DNA from: an uncultured Erythrobacter sp.
GTDB lineage: Bacteria > Pseudomonadota > Alphaproteobacteria > Sphingomonadales > Sphingomonadaceae
Direction of reading: 5' to 3'
Length of the DNA stretch: 64,000 nucleotides
NCBI GenBank assembly: GCA_947493165.1
Contig: CANLPY010000001.1
Span: 2,220,566 to 2,284,565 of the forward strand
The position numbers and the translations under genes were made by a program. Each line of letters starts with the position of its first letter. Position 1 is the first letter of the stretch. Below, in pieces: positions 46,257 to 55,822 of this stretch. Under the pieces are notes generated by a model. The model did not search any database and was not told where the DNA came from. It saw only the letters and a program-made list of their open reading frames with translations.

Positions 46257-47383
46257 GACTTCTCCAGCAAGCGTGAAATCGCATTGGCGATGAGGTCCGC
46301 TGCCTCATCTATTTCGGATTCGAGGCTCATTCTCCCAAAGCCGATCCGTACCGCCGTATTCAGCCGAGCTTCCGGCAGGCCCATAGCGGCGAGCACTATG
46401 GACTTGCCGATCGCCCCGGAACTGCAGGCCGAACCCGTAGCAAGCGCCAGTTGAGGCAACAAGGCCAGTAGCGCATCGGCATCGACTTCATTGAAACTCA
46501 GATTGAGGTTATGCGGAATGCGCTCCGAAGCATTCCCGTTGATCGCAATGCGGACGTCACGCGACCCGAGCCGCTCAAGAAATCGGTCCGTGAGATCCGC
46601 GCAGCGATCCCAGTCGTGAACCCGCTCGGCTATCGCGAGCTCTGCCGCCCGTCCGAACCCAACGGCAAGCGCGGTCGGAACGGTGCCTGGAAACATTCCG
46701 CCCTGTTGTCCGCCACCTGTGACAAGTGGAGTCATTCTTTCGATCATGTCGGGCGAAGCGCAGATTGCTCCGATGCCCTGTGGACCATAAGCCTTATGGC
46801 CGGATAAAGTGATAATGGCGTCAGGCCCGAGCCCATCGATGGGAATACGACCAAGAGCCTGCGCGGCATCGGTATGAAAGATGATACCCTGAGCGTTACA
46901 AAACTCTGCCAACTCGACAATCGGCTGTATGGTTCCAACCTCGTTGTTGACTGCCATAACCGATACAAACGACGCACCGGCGATGAGATCGTAGGCCGCA
47001 TCGAGATTTATTACGCCTTCTTCCGTAACCGGAAGGATATCCAGGGACGCGCCCATAGCTTCGCACCATTTGGCAGTTTCCATCACGCAAGGGTGCTCGA
47101 TAGCGCTCACAGCAATGCGCGCATCAGTTCCAGCAAAGCTTCTTAAAACCTGGTTGCAAGCGAAGGTTGCGCTGGGCGTAAATATGATGCCCTCTGCAGT
47201 CTTGCCAGTTGCGCTGGCGATCTGAGCCCGTGCCTGGTCCACTGCTCTTTCTGCCGCCAAACCTGCCTCGTGTTGCACCGAGTGTGAATTGGCAGGCGCT
47301 CTGAACCAAGGCAGCATCACTTCGAGCACCCGCGCATCCATCGGTGTCGTCGCTTGGAAATCAAGAAAAATGGGCAAGTTCAT
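46253..47383 (-). CDS. sspA: Cysteine desulfurase (SspA/DndA/IscS-like)
   Basis: Lys site LSGHKAYGPQGIGAI, catalytic Cys loop ATGSACSSG, FLDFQATTPMD. Confidence 0.9.
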   Translation of the reverse strand: MNLPIFLDFQATTPMDARVLEVMLPWFRAPANSHSVQHEAGLAAERAVDQARAQIASATGKTAEGIIFTPSATFACNQVLRSFAGTDARIAVSAIEHPCVMETAKWCEAMGASLDILPVTEEGVINLDAAYDLIAGASFVSVMAVNNEVGTIQPIVELAEFCNAQGIIFHTDAAQALGRIPIDGLGPDAIITLSGHKAYGPQGIGAICASPDMIERMTPLVTGGGQQGGMFPGTVPTALAVGFGRAAELAIAERVHDWDRCADLTDRFLERLGSRDVRIAINGNASERIPHNLNLSFNEVDADALLALLPQLALATGSACSSGAIGKSIVLAAMGLPEARLNTAVRIGFGRMSLESEIDEAADLIANAISRLLEKS

Positions 47384-47668
47384 GAATTTACGCGATTCTC
47401 ACGAATTGCGAGTGGTGATCGCACGAATACATCAAGAAAAGGCGGGCTAATGCTTTAAACATGGTACACGGACCATTGCCGAGCTAGCTGCGAATTACAA
47501 TTGAAAGAGCGATCTTACACCCGCAAAATCGCGCGAAATTGTCGCTCGAGCAGATGTGCCTTCGTCCGCTTTCGCGTGGTACCTGCTGAAGCTTCCGGCC
47601 CGCAAATCGCAATCGTCGAGAGTTGCTCATTCGCCCTGAACCTGTCTGGCTATCGGGCTCAATACTCC

Positions 47669-47698
47669 TGTCCGAAGTTTGTATACACATTTCGGACA
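47669..47698. promoter_or_regulatory. 30-bp dyad TGTCCGAAGTTTGTATACACATTTCGGACA upstream of ssp operon
   Basis: 8-bp perfect outer arms plus central TGTATACA palindrome, symmetric spacing. Confidence 0.7.
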
Positions 47699-47842
47699 AT
47701 TTCGGTCCCAGCCGGCTTCCGCTGCCATCAAAAGGGTAGCCGGCTCTCAGGTGGTCGTAATGCGGAAGTTCGCGCGAGCTGCTAGGTGCACTTCCTCGCT
47801 GCCGAAAATGACCGGTGCCATCCCGGCTTTTGGCACGCGAGG

Positions 47843-48478
47843 TCATAAAGCCCTCCCAAACCATATGACGCGGCCGATCACCTCAACTCCTTCACGATCC
47901 ACATCATTCCACGAAGGATAGGCGGGGTTGTCACTGGAAATCGTAATCTGCTTTGCGCCCGGCTTGATGGCGATGCGCTTTACAACCAGCGTGTCGTCAG
48001 AGCGCAGCACATAGATTCCATCCCGCAGTCTGGAGCCATGGTCGGACGCATCGACGAGAACCTCATCGCCATCGCTAAGCGTGGGCTCCATGGAATCCCC
48101 CAGGACACTGACGATTGAAAGACTTGCGCCCTTGGCGCCGGTCAATCTCCTGAGCCATTTCTCGTCAAAGCCAAAGCGCGTGTAGCTGGTCTCATTAGAT
48201 GCAATAGCGCCGAATCCGGCTGAGGCATCCACGTCCAAAACGGGAACTTCGATCATTCCGTCCATTGGTGTTTGAGCAGGACCACCGAGCCTTTGTTCAT
48301 CGACGCCAAAGAAGCTTGCAAGTGTCTTGCGATCCTCGGGGTCGAGGACACGCGGCGATCCGCGCTTTATGAATTGCTGGATATAGCTTGGATTGCGTCC
48401 AAGCAGCCTTGAAACCGCTGCGTAGCCGTATCCGCCTTTGGTGATCAGCCGCTCAAGTTCCTCTCTAATATGTTCCAT
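47843..48478 (-). CDS. HTH / S24-peptidase (CI/LexA-like) repressor
   Basis: YAAVSRLLGRNPSYIQQFIKRG HTH; SVLGDSMEPTLSDGDEVLVD and VVKRIAIKPG S24 catalytic motifs. Confidence 0.9.
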   Translation of the reverse strand: MEHIREELERLITKGGYGYAAVSRLLGRNPSYIQQFIKRGSPRVLDPEDRKTLASFFGVDEQRLGGPAQTPMDGMIEVPVLDVDASAGFGAIASNETSYTRFGFDEKWLRRLTGAKGASLSIVSVLGDSMEPTLSDGDEVLVDASDHGSRLRDGIYVLRSDDTLVVKRIAIKPGAKQITISSDNPAYPSWNDVDREGVEVIGRVIWFGRAL

Positions 48479-48490
48479 TTGTGTGGTCCT

Positions 48491-48540
48491 TCAGGATTGA
48501 TCGTAGGATTTCTTCCTAGACTCGCGGAAATCATCCTAGT
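48491..48540. promoter_or_regulatory. Operator-like AGGAT/ATCCT repeats between divergent S24 repressor and small DNA-binding ORF
   Basis: AGGATTGATCGTAGGATTTCTTCCTAG...ATCATCCTAG. Confidence 0.5.
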
Positions 48541-48589
48541 AAGAACATAACAAGAACACAAGGGATTTGCGAGTCGGAGTGAGAAAGGT

Positions 48590-48829
48590 ATGACGCTGCT
48601 GGAACGGATCGAAAAGCATCTGAAGGAAAACCATATTTCGGCAACGCGTTTTGGAAGACGCGCCGTAGGCGATCCCCGATTTGTGCTCGATTTGAGGATG
48701 GGGCGCAGACCACGCCGAAGGACCATTGAGCGACTCAATGCCTATCTGAATACCCCTGAAAGCAGGCGTCCGTCGATCTCCGCTCAGAATTGCGCCAAAG
48801 GCCCGAATGGTTTGACCAACAGACCCTAA
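48590..48829 (+). CDS. Small putative DNA-binding (Cro-like) protein
   Basis: LLERIEKHLKENHISATRFGRRAVGDPRFVLDLRMGRRPRRRTIERLNAYL; divergent from S24 repressor. Confidence 0.65.
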   Translation: MTLLERIEKHLKENHISATRFGRRAVGDPRFVLDLRMGRRPRRRTIERLNAYLNTPESRRPSISAQNCAKGPNGLTNRP

Positions 48830-48933
48830 GTCCAGTTGATTGTCGACCAGATTTTGAGCTTCGCAAAACTTGGCTTACACTCTCGTCTCGGGAGCAGAGG
48901 GGGCTTTGGTTTTTGGCGAAAGGATACTGACAG

Positions 48934-49143
48934 ATGAGCAATGCCGACAAAACTCCGCCAGAGAGCAAAGGCGATTGGGAAGGCTTTCGCGAGATCGACC
49001 GCGCTATCGCTGAGGATCGCCTTACTTCGTACACTTGGAAAAAGATCTGGGCTGATCCTTGGGAACGAAAAGGCATTTACCTCTTCGCAGCCTTATTCAT
49101 CGCATTTGTAAGCTACGTGGTGATCTACGACGGCTTGATCTAG
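48934..49143 (+). CDS. Small single-TM hypothetical protein
   Basis: 69 aa with C-terminal hydrophobic helix YLFAALFIAFVSYVVIY. Confidence 0.5.
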   Translation: MSNADKTPPESKGDWEGFREIDRAIAEDRLTSYTWKKIWADPWERKGIYLFAALFIAFVSYVVIYDGLI

Positions 49144-51846
49144 CTACCATTCCTTCACATCGTCCGCCGCTTTGGCAGACGCGCCTCGTGCGTCTCGTGT
49201 AGTCCGCTCAAGCTTCCCTCTTCTTTGCTCGATGCTTCGAAAGCCTTCGCTTTGCCTCTGACTAACGTCGCCTGCGATCTCATCTCTGGCATCTGACGGA
49301 TCTTCGAGCGAGCTCGGTAAGCCGCCGAAGCGAACCGAACTGCGCACCCCGCCTGCGCTTCCAACATTAGGCCGCGCCACTGGCGTTGCATCAGGTAGGA
49401 CTAGTTCGCTCGCGATCTCGTCATTGAAGCCATCAGCGTAGCTTTCCACAAAACGGGATTGCAGTTGTTGCCCTTGCGCGCTCATTTGGAAGTCGATGTC
49501 ATCAAAGCGTGCTTGGCCGTAATAATCCCGATTGGCATCGATCTCAGCCATGCCCCATTCGCGGTAGGCTTGGCTTAGATTCAAGGTTCCGGCTGCATTG
49601 GTGCTTTCATACCAGCTGGCCTGGCTCTCCAACCGATTGGCTATCTCTTCAGCCCGCCGTGCTTCGAGCGTGTAGCTTTGCGCTTCAGTCAGTGAGGTTG
49701 TGACACCGGCGGCGCTGCTCGAGACAAGCGCTTCTGAGCTTGAACTCGTTTCGCGCAAGAAACCTTCTCTCGAGTTTGACCAGTTCTGGCTTTCTGAAAT
49801 TTGGCTCAATGCACCTTCGATGCGTGAACGATCTTCCGAGGCGATCCCGATATCGCTGTCGGTCCAGGTCTGGTTCCTTCCGCCACTCAGACCGAGTGAA
49901 CCACGCGTACCCTTTCGTTCTACTCTTCCCTCGGCCCCCGCGTTTCCATTCAGGAACCATGAGACCGTGATGTCGTCCGACGCCCGGCGTGATAGGCCAA
50001 ATTGCTGCTGGAGTGTGTTCGATGCATTATCGAGTTCACTGAAGGTTCTGCCAATGCTGTCATTGCTTGATGTTCCGCTGACCGTCTCATTCGAGCGCGA
50101 CCGGGTGTAAGCATCGCGCAGTTCGCTGAATCGCGTAACCGCCGAGCTCGTCGATTGCTGAGCGAGATTTGAGAAGGTCTCGCTCTGGCTGCGGCTCTCG
50201 CTCGCCATGGTCGAGAGGCGGCTGGAAAAATCTTGCCCAAGCGTCGGTGTGAAGGGATAGCTCGAAGTCGGGACATTTGCGAACTCGGCTTGCGGGAAGC
50301 TGGTTGTCTGGGTGCCGTTCTCGCCAATACCTCGTGTTTGGGCGGCGCCATGAGCGATATTTGGCGCGAGGCTGCCTTGCGCAAATTGCCGAGAGAACAC
50401 GCTCGAATTATCGAGATTGGTGTTGCCGAGCGAGACGTTGCCTGTGCTCGCTTCGCGCGCTGCCTCTTCTGCGGCGTTTTGACTAGGGTTGAGATAACTG
50501 GTCGCTTGACCCGAAATGGCCATCGCGCCGCGCGCAACCCCGCCTGCAAGGAAGGGAATCGAGGCGACAAGATATCCAGCGAGAATGCCGATATCATTGT
50601 TGACGTCGGTCATGCCTGAAAAGGTTGCAAGGCTTAGACCGCTTGAGCCGCTTGCTGCCGCAACATCGCCTGCGCCTTTCAGCATCAAGATCATGTGGAG
50701 GATGACGAAGAGCGGTCCCCAGGCAGCAAGGTAGAAAAAGCCGGTGACATAGCCTCTCAGCGCAATCGGCCCGGTCCTTGGCATGAGAAAAAGCGGGAAG
50801 AGAACAGGAAAGAGCGCATAGAATACCACCGTCAGCACGACATTGAGGATCGGCACCCATTTCATCGCGTTATGCGCGATCGAAGAATAGGTGCGTTCGG
50901 TCTGAATATCGGCTCGGGTCTGGGCAAACACATCAACACTTGAAGCGCCGCTTGATCCGGCAAAGCCATGCATGGCCTGATTCATCGCGTTGATCGTCAG
51001 CACTTGGCGAAAGATGCTGCTCGCATCCTTCGAAATGCCTGTCAGATATTGGTAAGCGACGGGTAAGTCTGCGATGAGCTTGGCCTTGGCTAGCGCTTCG
51101 GTTTGCCTCGGATAGAGCTGGCGGCCGGCAACAAGCGTCATCTCATCGATCATGCTCGCCCATTGACCAGAGAGGCTTGTGTAGGCCTCACGGCAGGTGA
51201 CGATATTCGCTGTCACGCTGTCATCACCTTGGCGGGTCAGGAACTTCTGCGCACGCGCCGGGCTTCCCGGCGCTATCGTGGCCCAGATGTCATCGCTTTC
51301 TGAGAGCTCTTTCATCGAATAGCGGCCAAGCAGCAGATCGTAGAACACGCATTGGCGCACATGCTCATCAAAGTTCGCTGCAAATTCAGGATCAGCGATG
51401 CGCAGGCTCCGCGTCGCTTCGAGGAGGCGCGCGCCATAGATCATACCGTTTTTCGAATAATTGAGATCATCGGGGAGACCGAACACGGTCTCAGCCGAAC
51501 GCGTTAGATAATCGCCAATTTGGCTGGTGAAGCTCGCCATAAGCGCAAGGCCTAGTGGGACATTGGCGACTGTTGCAGGAGCCAGGCTGGGATTGACGCG
51601 GTCTGTCACTTGCACATCCATGCGCGGCACCATCAGGCACATATAGATGAGTGTCGCTCCCAGGAACCAGTTGAGCCAAGCGCGCCAATTCTGATTGAAT
51701 GCAACGACTATAACCGCCAGCGTCATAGCCATAACGAGCGCCACCTGAATCAGGCTCTTATAGCCTCCGGCACCCGTCCAAGCGGCTACGGCGTTCAGGA
51801 CATTGACGATGTATTCGCCGCCGCCCGTGGTGAAGATCTCAACCAT
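49144..51846 (-). CDS. traG: F-type conjugation protein TraG (mating pair stabilisation)
   Basis: 900 aa; N-terminal membrane segments, long Ser/Gln-rich C-terminus; first of the tra cluster as oriented. Confidence 0.88.
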   Translation of the reverse strand: MVEIFTTGGGEYIVNVLNAVAAWTGAGGYKSLIQVALVMAMTLAVIVVAFNQNWRAWLNWFLGATLIYMCLMVPRMDVQVTDRVNPSLAPATVANVPLGLALMASFTSQIGDYLTRSAETVFGLPDDLNYSKNGMIYGARLLEATRSLRIADPEFAANFDEHVRQCVFYDLLLGRYSMKELSESDDIWATIAPGSPARAQKFLTRQGDDSVTANIVTCREAYTSLSGQWASMIDEMTLVAGRQLYPRQTEALAKAKLIADLPVAYQYLTGISKDASSIFRQVLTINAMNQAMHGFAGSSGASSVDVFAQTRADIQTERTYSSIAHNAMKWVPILNVVLTVVFYALFPVLFPLFLMPRTGPIALRGYVTGFFYLAAWGPLFVILHMILMLKGAGDVAAASGSSGLSLATFSGMTDVNNDIGILAGYLVASIPFLAGGVARGAMAISGQATSYLNPSQNAAEEAAREASTGNVSLGNTNLDNSSVFSRQFAQGSLAPNIAHGAAQTRGIGENGTQTTSFPQAEFANVPTSSYPFTPTLGQDFSSRLSTMASESRSQSETFSNLAQQSTSSAVTRFSELRDAYTRSRSNETVSGTSSNDSIGRTFSELDNASNTLQQQFGLSRRASDDITVSWFLNGNAGAEGRVERKGTRGSLGLSGGRNQTWTDSDIGIASEDRSRIEGALSQISESQNWSNSREGFLRETSSSSEALVSSSAAGVTTSLTEAQSYTLEARRAEEIANRLESQASWYESTNAAGTLNLSQAYREWGMAEIDANRDYYGQARFDDIDFQMSAQGQQLQSRFVESYADGFNDEIASELVLPDATPVARPNVGSAGGVRSSVRFGGLPSSLEDPSDARDEIAGDVSQRQSEGFRSIEQRRGKLERTTRDARGASAKAADDVKEW

Positions 51847-51856
51847 TGCCTTTGCC

Positions 51857-53293
51857 TCAGGGCACTATCGAGCGCGATTGCAGGCCGCGCGACCAGTCGA
51901 GCGCAGCCGACATGGACGGTGACATCGACGCGGCGAGCGCGTTTTCGATCATCGCTGTCTTCTCGATGATCTGCATGATCGCAGAGACTTTGGCTTGGCC
52001 TGTCGCTTGCCGCTGGATGAGACTGCTACGCACTTCGGTCACTTGTCCGCGCCAGATCGCCAACTTGGCTTCGTCCGCAGCAATAAAGCTCGCCATCGAA
52101 CGGCCAGCTTCCGAGACGATCCGGTCAAGGATTGCAAAGAGCAGGTCGACGCTTGCAATCTCAGCCAGCGTGTCGCGGTCATCGGTCGGCATGCCGCGCC
52201 CATAGGCGGCTTGGACAGTTAGTATCTTGTAGAGCGGGATCGAGGCGACCTGAAGCAGCTCCTTTTCGGCATTCCCGATGGCCGTGTCTGTCCGGATCGC
52301 ATCGACCATATTGCCAATGAGCTGCGCCACGCGTGGTCGGATCGCCTTGGCGTTTGACAGGCTCATCTGCTGGAAGGTGGGATTGAGGCAGAGATCGATT
52401 TCATCGCAGCGGAACACGCGCACGCTTTGGCCTTGGGTTCCATCAAGCAGCGCGCTCACCAGCGTCGAAGACGCATCGCCAGCGAAGGGCACAAACTTGC
52501 CCGGCTCGTCATCCTTGGGCGGGACGTAGATAACCGTGCCGATCAGCGTCATGGCGTATTCGGCGAGCTCGCGGTCGAAAGTGCCGCTGGGGTTGAAGAA
52601 GGCGCTCTCTTTAAGGACGTGCCAGGTGTAGTTGCGCGCTACGCCGGGATTGACGTCTGCATAGTCACTACCGGCGCTTTCATTGGTTGAAGCGCGCTGG
52701 CCTCGCGTGCCGCAGCCATGCTTGGCAGCGGCATAGTCGGTGAAGATGCCTTCAGAATTCCCGATCGCTTCGCAGATCGCTTTGTCGGCCAAATCGCCTT
52801 TGGGCCAGAGCCCTCCCACCAGCCCCTGCGCCATCTCACAGGAGTTGATCGAGAGATTGTTCATGAGCTGAGCCTTTTGGCTAAACTCCTGCATGATCTT
52901 ATTACATTCAGGGCAGACGGTATCGATCGCCAGACTGAAGGCGAAGCCGACTGCATTGTTGGCCACTGCCTTCATCAGCGCGACCATCTCGCTTGCATTG
53001 ATAAAGGAAAAGGAGCCGGCAAAGATATCGATCCCGCCGCACCCCGCACGCGCTCTTGGCAATTGCAGATTGGCGATATTGGTCGTCTTTTGCGGAAATC
53101 GCGTCCAAACATTGCCCAGACTATAGTAGCCTGCGGACTGGCCTTCGAAGGCGGTCGGACCAGTGACGTTCGCCGCCGCGCCCATATCATCCATGAAACG
53201 GTCCATGCTGTCGCCGACATTTGCGGCAACAGGCGCTGCGACCATGCTGGCCGCGGCAATGGTGAGCGCTGCATTGCGGATGCTAGTAATCAT
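51857..53293 (-). CDS. traH: F-type conjugation protein TraH
   Basis: MITSIRNAALTIAAASMVAAPVAANVGDSMDRFMDDM signal; PRARAGCGGIDIFAGSFSFINASEMV; start trimmed to Met at 53293. Confidence 0.9.
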   Translation of the reverse strand: MITSIRNAALTIAAASMVAAPVAANVGDSMDRFMDDMGAAANVTGPTAFEGQSAGYYSLGNVWTRFPQKTTNIANLQLPRARAGCGGIDIFAGSFSFINASEMVALMKAVANNAVGFAFSLAIDTVCPECNKIMQEFSQKAQLMNNLSINSCEMAQGLVGGLWPKGDLADKAICEAIGNSEGIFTDYAAAKHGCGTRGQRASTNESAGSDYADVNPGVARNYTWHVLKESAFFNPSGTFDRELAEYAMTLIGTVIYVPPKDDEPGKFVPFAGDASSTLVSALLDGTQGQSVRVFRCDEIDLCLNPTFQQMSLSNAKAIRPRVAQLIGNMVDAIRTDTAIGNAEKELLQVASIPLYKILTVQAAYGRGMPTDDRDTLAEIASVDLLFAILDRIVSEAGRSMASFIAADEAKLAIWRGQVTEVRSSLIQRQATGQAKVSAIMQIIEKTAMIENALAASMSPSMSAALDWSRGLQSRSIVP

Positions 53294-54104
53294 GTCCGGC
53301 TTCCTTTGAAGTGAGGAGATAGATGCGGTCTTGCAGCTCATCAGCGGACAGCACACCGTATCCGATCGGGATCGGCCGTTTGGCCTCGCTGTCCCACAGG
53401 ACCAAAGCGGGCGTTGCTTTGGTCTCAAGGCCCATCCGCTCTCTTTGATTGGTCTCGACCCTGTAGTCGGGGAAATGCCTTGACGGCCCGCCATCGGTTG
53501 AGATCGCGCGTATGGTGATCCCCCAGCGGCTGGCTACGCCTTTTACGATCGGGCTCATCACTTCGCAGGGGCCACAAGTGGCGCTAAAGAAATAGAATAG
53601 GCCATAACGCTCCGAGAGCCTGCCCATCACATTGTCGCGCTCGGCCGCGCGCACATCCTGCCACTGCTTTTTGGCGACTGCTCCAACGGGGCGCTGCAAC
53701 GTGTAGTCAAGTTCAGGATCCTGCCAGATGGCCCGCTGCCAGACGTCGGAGAAGAGCGAAGCACGATCGAGCTGCGCGCGCTGGAAGCGGATGTACGCTG
53801 CGACATTGTCTCTCGTCGGATAGAGGATCGCGCGCGCTTTCAACTCGCGCAGCTCGCTGGTAATTGCTTCCAATTCTTGGGCGGCTGGTATCGCCTCCTG
53901 CTCCGGTACTACCTCTTGCTGTGGCTCGTTTTTGGGGATCGGCTTGGCGCAATAGAACCAATAGCCGAGCTTGCGCTCCTGGCAGTAGAGCGTGTCTGCT
54001 GCAGTGCTTCTCTCGGTGCTCTCAACTCGCTGTGCGCTTGCTGGCGCTGCGCTCACGACTGCCGAGATGAGGATTAGCGCAAGCCGTGATGCTACGCTCA
54101 TCAT
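53283..54104 (-). CDS. traF: F-type conjugation protein TraF (thioredoxin-like)
   Basis: GLFYFFSATCGPCEVMSPIVKGVASRWGI; GYWFYCAKPIP. Confidence 0.9.
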   Translation of the reverse strand: MMSVASRLALILISAVVSAAPASAQRVESTERSTAADTLYCQERKLGYWFYCAKPIPKNEPQQEVVPEQEAIPAAQELEAITSELRELKARAILYPTRDNVAAYIRFQRAQLDRASLFSDVWQRAIWQDPELDYTLQRPVGAVAKKQWQDVRAAERDNVMGRLSERYGLFYFFSATCGPCEVMSPIVKGVASRWGITIRAISTDGGPSRHFPDYRVETNQRERMGLETKATPALVLWDSEAKRPIPIGYGVLSADELQDRIYLLTSKEAGHDY

Positions 54105-55822
54105 TGACCGCCCCTTGCGTAATAGTCGTCGATCTTTTGCTGGATGAGGATGCTCGTTTCGAGCTCATCGGGGAGGCGCGCCGCTTCGGTGAATTCGGCA
54201 TAGACTTCGCTGAAATCCATGAGGCTCAAATCAAGCTGCGCAAACTCGTCGAGGGTAAATCCTTCGCACTGCTCGTGCTTGGGCTTGTCCCATGGTTTGG
54301 GGAGCTGTTTGCGGCCCTGTTCCTGCAAAATGCGCGAGAGCTTACTCTCAAAGCAGCAATAGGCTTTCTTCTTGGTCAGGCAGACACCAAGGAATTTCTT
54401 CGAACAATAGGTCCCGACATAGGCACAAAGCCCCTGCGCATCGCGTTCATGGAGCAGCACTTCCTCGCGGTCGCAGCCAAGCGCGACCAGCAAGCTGATG
54501 CCGGGGATCAGCGGGAAGCCTTTGCCCTTGCAGCAATTGAGCACGCCAAGGACTTTGGACGAGCAGGTGTTTCTGGTCCCGCGGAATAACGTTAGCGTAT
54601 TGGGATCGAACTGCCCACGCGCCTCATCCATTGCATTGAGCGCGGTGACCGCATCTTTGAACTCATCATTGGGCGTGCGCTCAATGGTCTCGCAGCTTCC
54701 ATCGATGCAATAGACATCGCCATCGCAGACAAATTGCTCAGAGTTCTCGGTTTCTGGAAGCGGGCATTCGTAGATGCGCTCCCAGGTCTCACAGGGAACC
54801 TCCTCTGTGATGCATTCTTCGCGCACAAAGCGGCAGGTGCCGAGCGCTTCGATCTCCGAGCAATCGCTTGCCGCTTCGCGCGATGTGCAAGTGTAGCTTC
54901 GCTCCCATTCCCAGCAGCTCTGGGTGACAGCCACTCCATCAACAATCCGGGTTCGCGGGCTCTCATCGGTGCAGATTTCCGCATCGAGTGTGCAATCTCC
55001 ATCCTCCGCAAAAGGCTGGCACTGGGTTTCATCTGGAGCGGCGTCGACCGTGCTTTGCGTGGTGATCGCATAGGGCGTGTAGCGCGAGTCAGGCGCGTCG
55101 CAGGAAATCTCAGCGATAGGATCGCCCGGTTCAGAGCAGTAACGGTTAAAGCCGTTATCCCACCACTGCAGACATGGGCCTGGTCGATAGCCGGTGATGC
55201 GGCACAAGCCGCTGTTAAATGTAGAGCACCATGGGAGACCTTGTTGGATGCCAGTATCGTTGCAGAGATAGTGCCATTGCTGGCGCTGGGTCACGCTTGC
55301 GACTAGCGGGACAGAGCATTGCCCCTGGGCTTGCTCGACCCGTGTGCCTGTGTTGCATGTTGCTGTGTAAGTGCCAGCGGACCCGGAGCCAGGCGGCAAG
55401 GGGACGCATTCGCCTTGACTGCCCGAGATCGACATACCGCTGGTGTAATCAAGCGGTGCTGTATTGATTGCCAAGCTGCGGGCAATCACCGCTTCAATAT
55501 CATCGCTTTCAAACCGAGCGCGATTGGCCATGCTATCGCGCACCAATCGATGGCCTTGATGATTGCGCGATGCGGCCGTCGCCGTTCCCTCGATCTGGTC
55601 AGGATTGTCAGCAAGCCGCTCGAGATTTCGCACGGCGTTGCGGTCAAAATTGGGAAGCTCGGATGCGTTCGGCTCACTTTTGCTTGCAGCTTGCGCTTCA
55701 CCGCGCAGGCTCTCGCCAAAGGCTTTGCCATCGCTTCTGGCCTCCTGCTGCTGAGCCGAGGCCGGAACCGCGAGCAAAGACAGAGCAAACAATAGCGCTT
55801 TCATGCCTTGGAGCCGGATCAC
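54101..55822 (-). CDS. traN: F-type conjugation protein TraN (Cys-rich)
   Basis: Very Cys-rich 573 aa protein with signal peptide in tra cluster. Confidence 0.88.
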   Translation of the reverse strand: MIRLQGMKALLFALSLLAVPASAQQQEARSDGKAFGESLRGEAQAASKSEPNASELPNFDRNAVRNLERLADNPDQIEGTATAASRNHQGHRLVRDSMANRARFESDDIEAVIARSLAINTAPLDYTSGMSISGSQGECVPLPPGSGSAGTYTATCNTGTRVEQAQGQCSVPLVASVTQRQQWHYLCNDTGIQQGLPWCSTFNSGLCRITGYRPGPCLQWWDNGFNRYCSEPGDPIAEISCDAPDSRYTPYAITTQSTVDAAPDETQCQPFAEDGDCTLDAEICTDESPRTRIVDGVAVTQSCWEWERSYTCTSREAASDCSEIEALGTCRFVREECITEEVPCETWERIYECPLPETENSEQFVCDGDVYCIDGSCETIERTPNDEFKDAVTALNAMDEARGQFDPNTLTLFRGTRNTCSSKVLGVLNCCKGKGFPLIPGISLLVALGCDREEVLLHERDAQGLCAYVGTYCSKKFLGVCLTKKKAYCCFESKLSRILQEQGRKQLPKPWDKPKHEQCEGFTLDEFAQLDLSLMDFSEVYAEFTEAARLPDELETSILIQQKIDDYYARGGQ

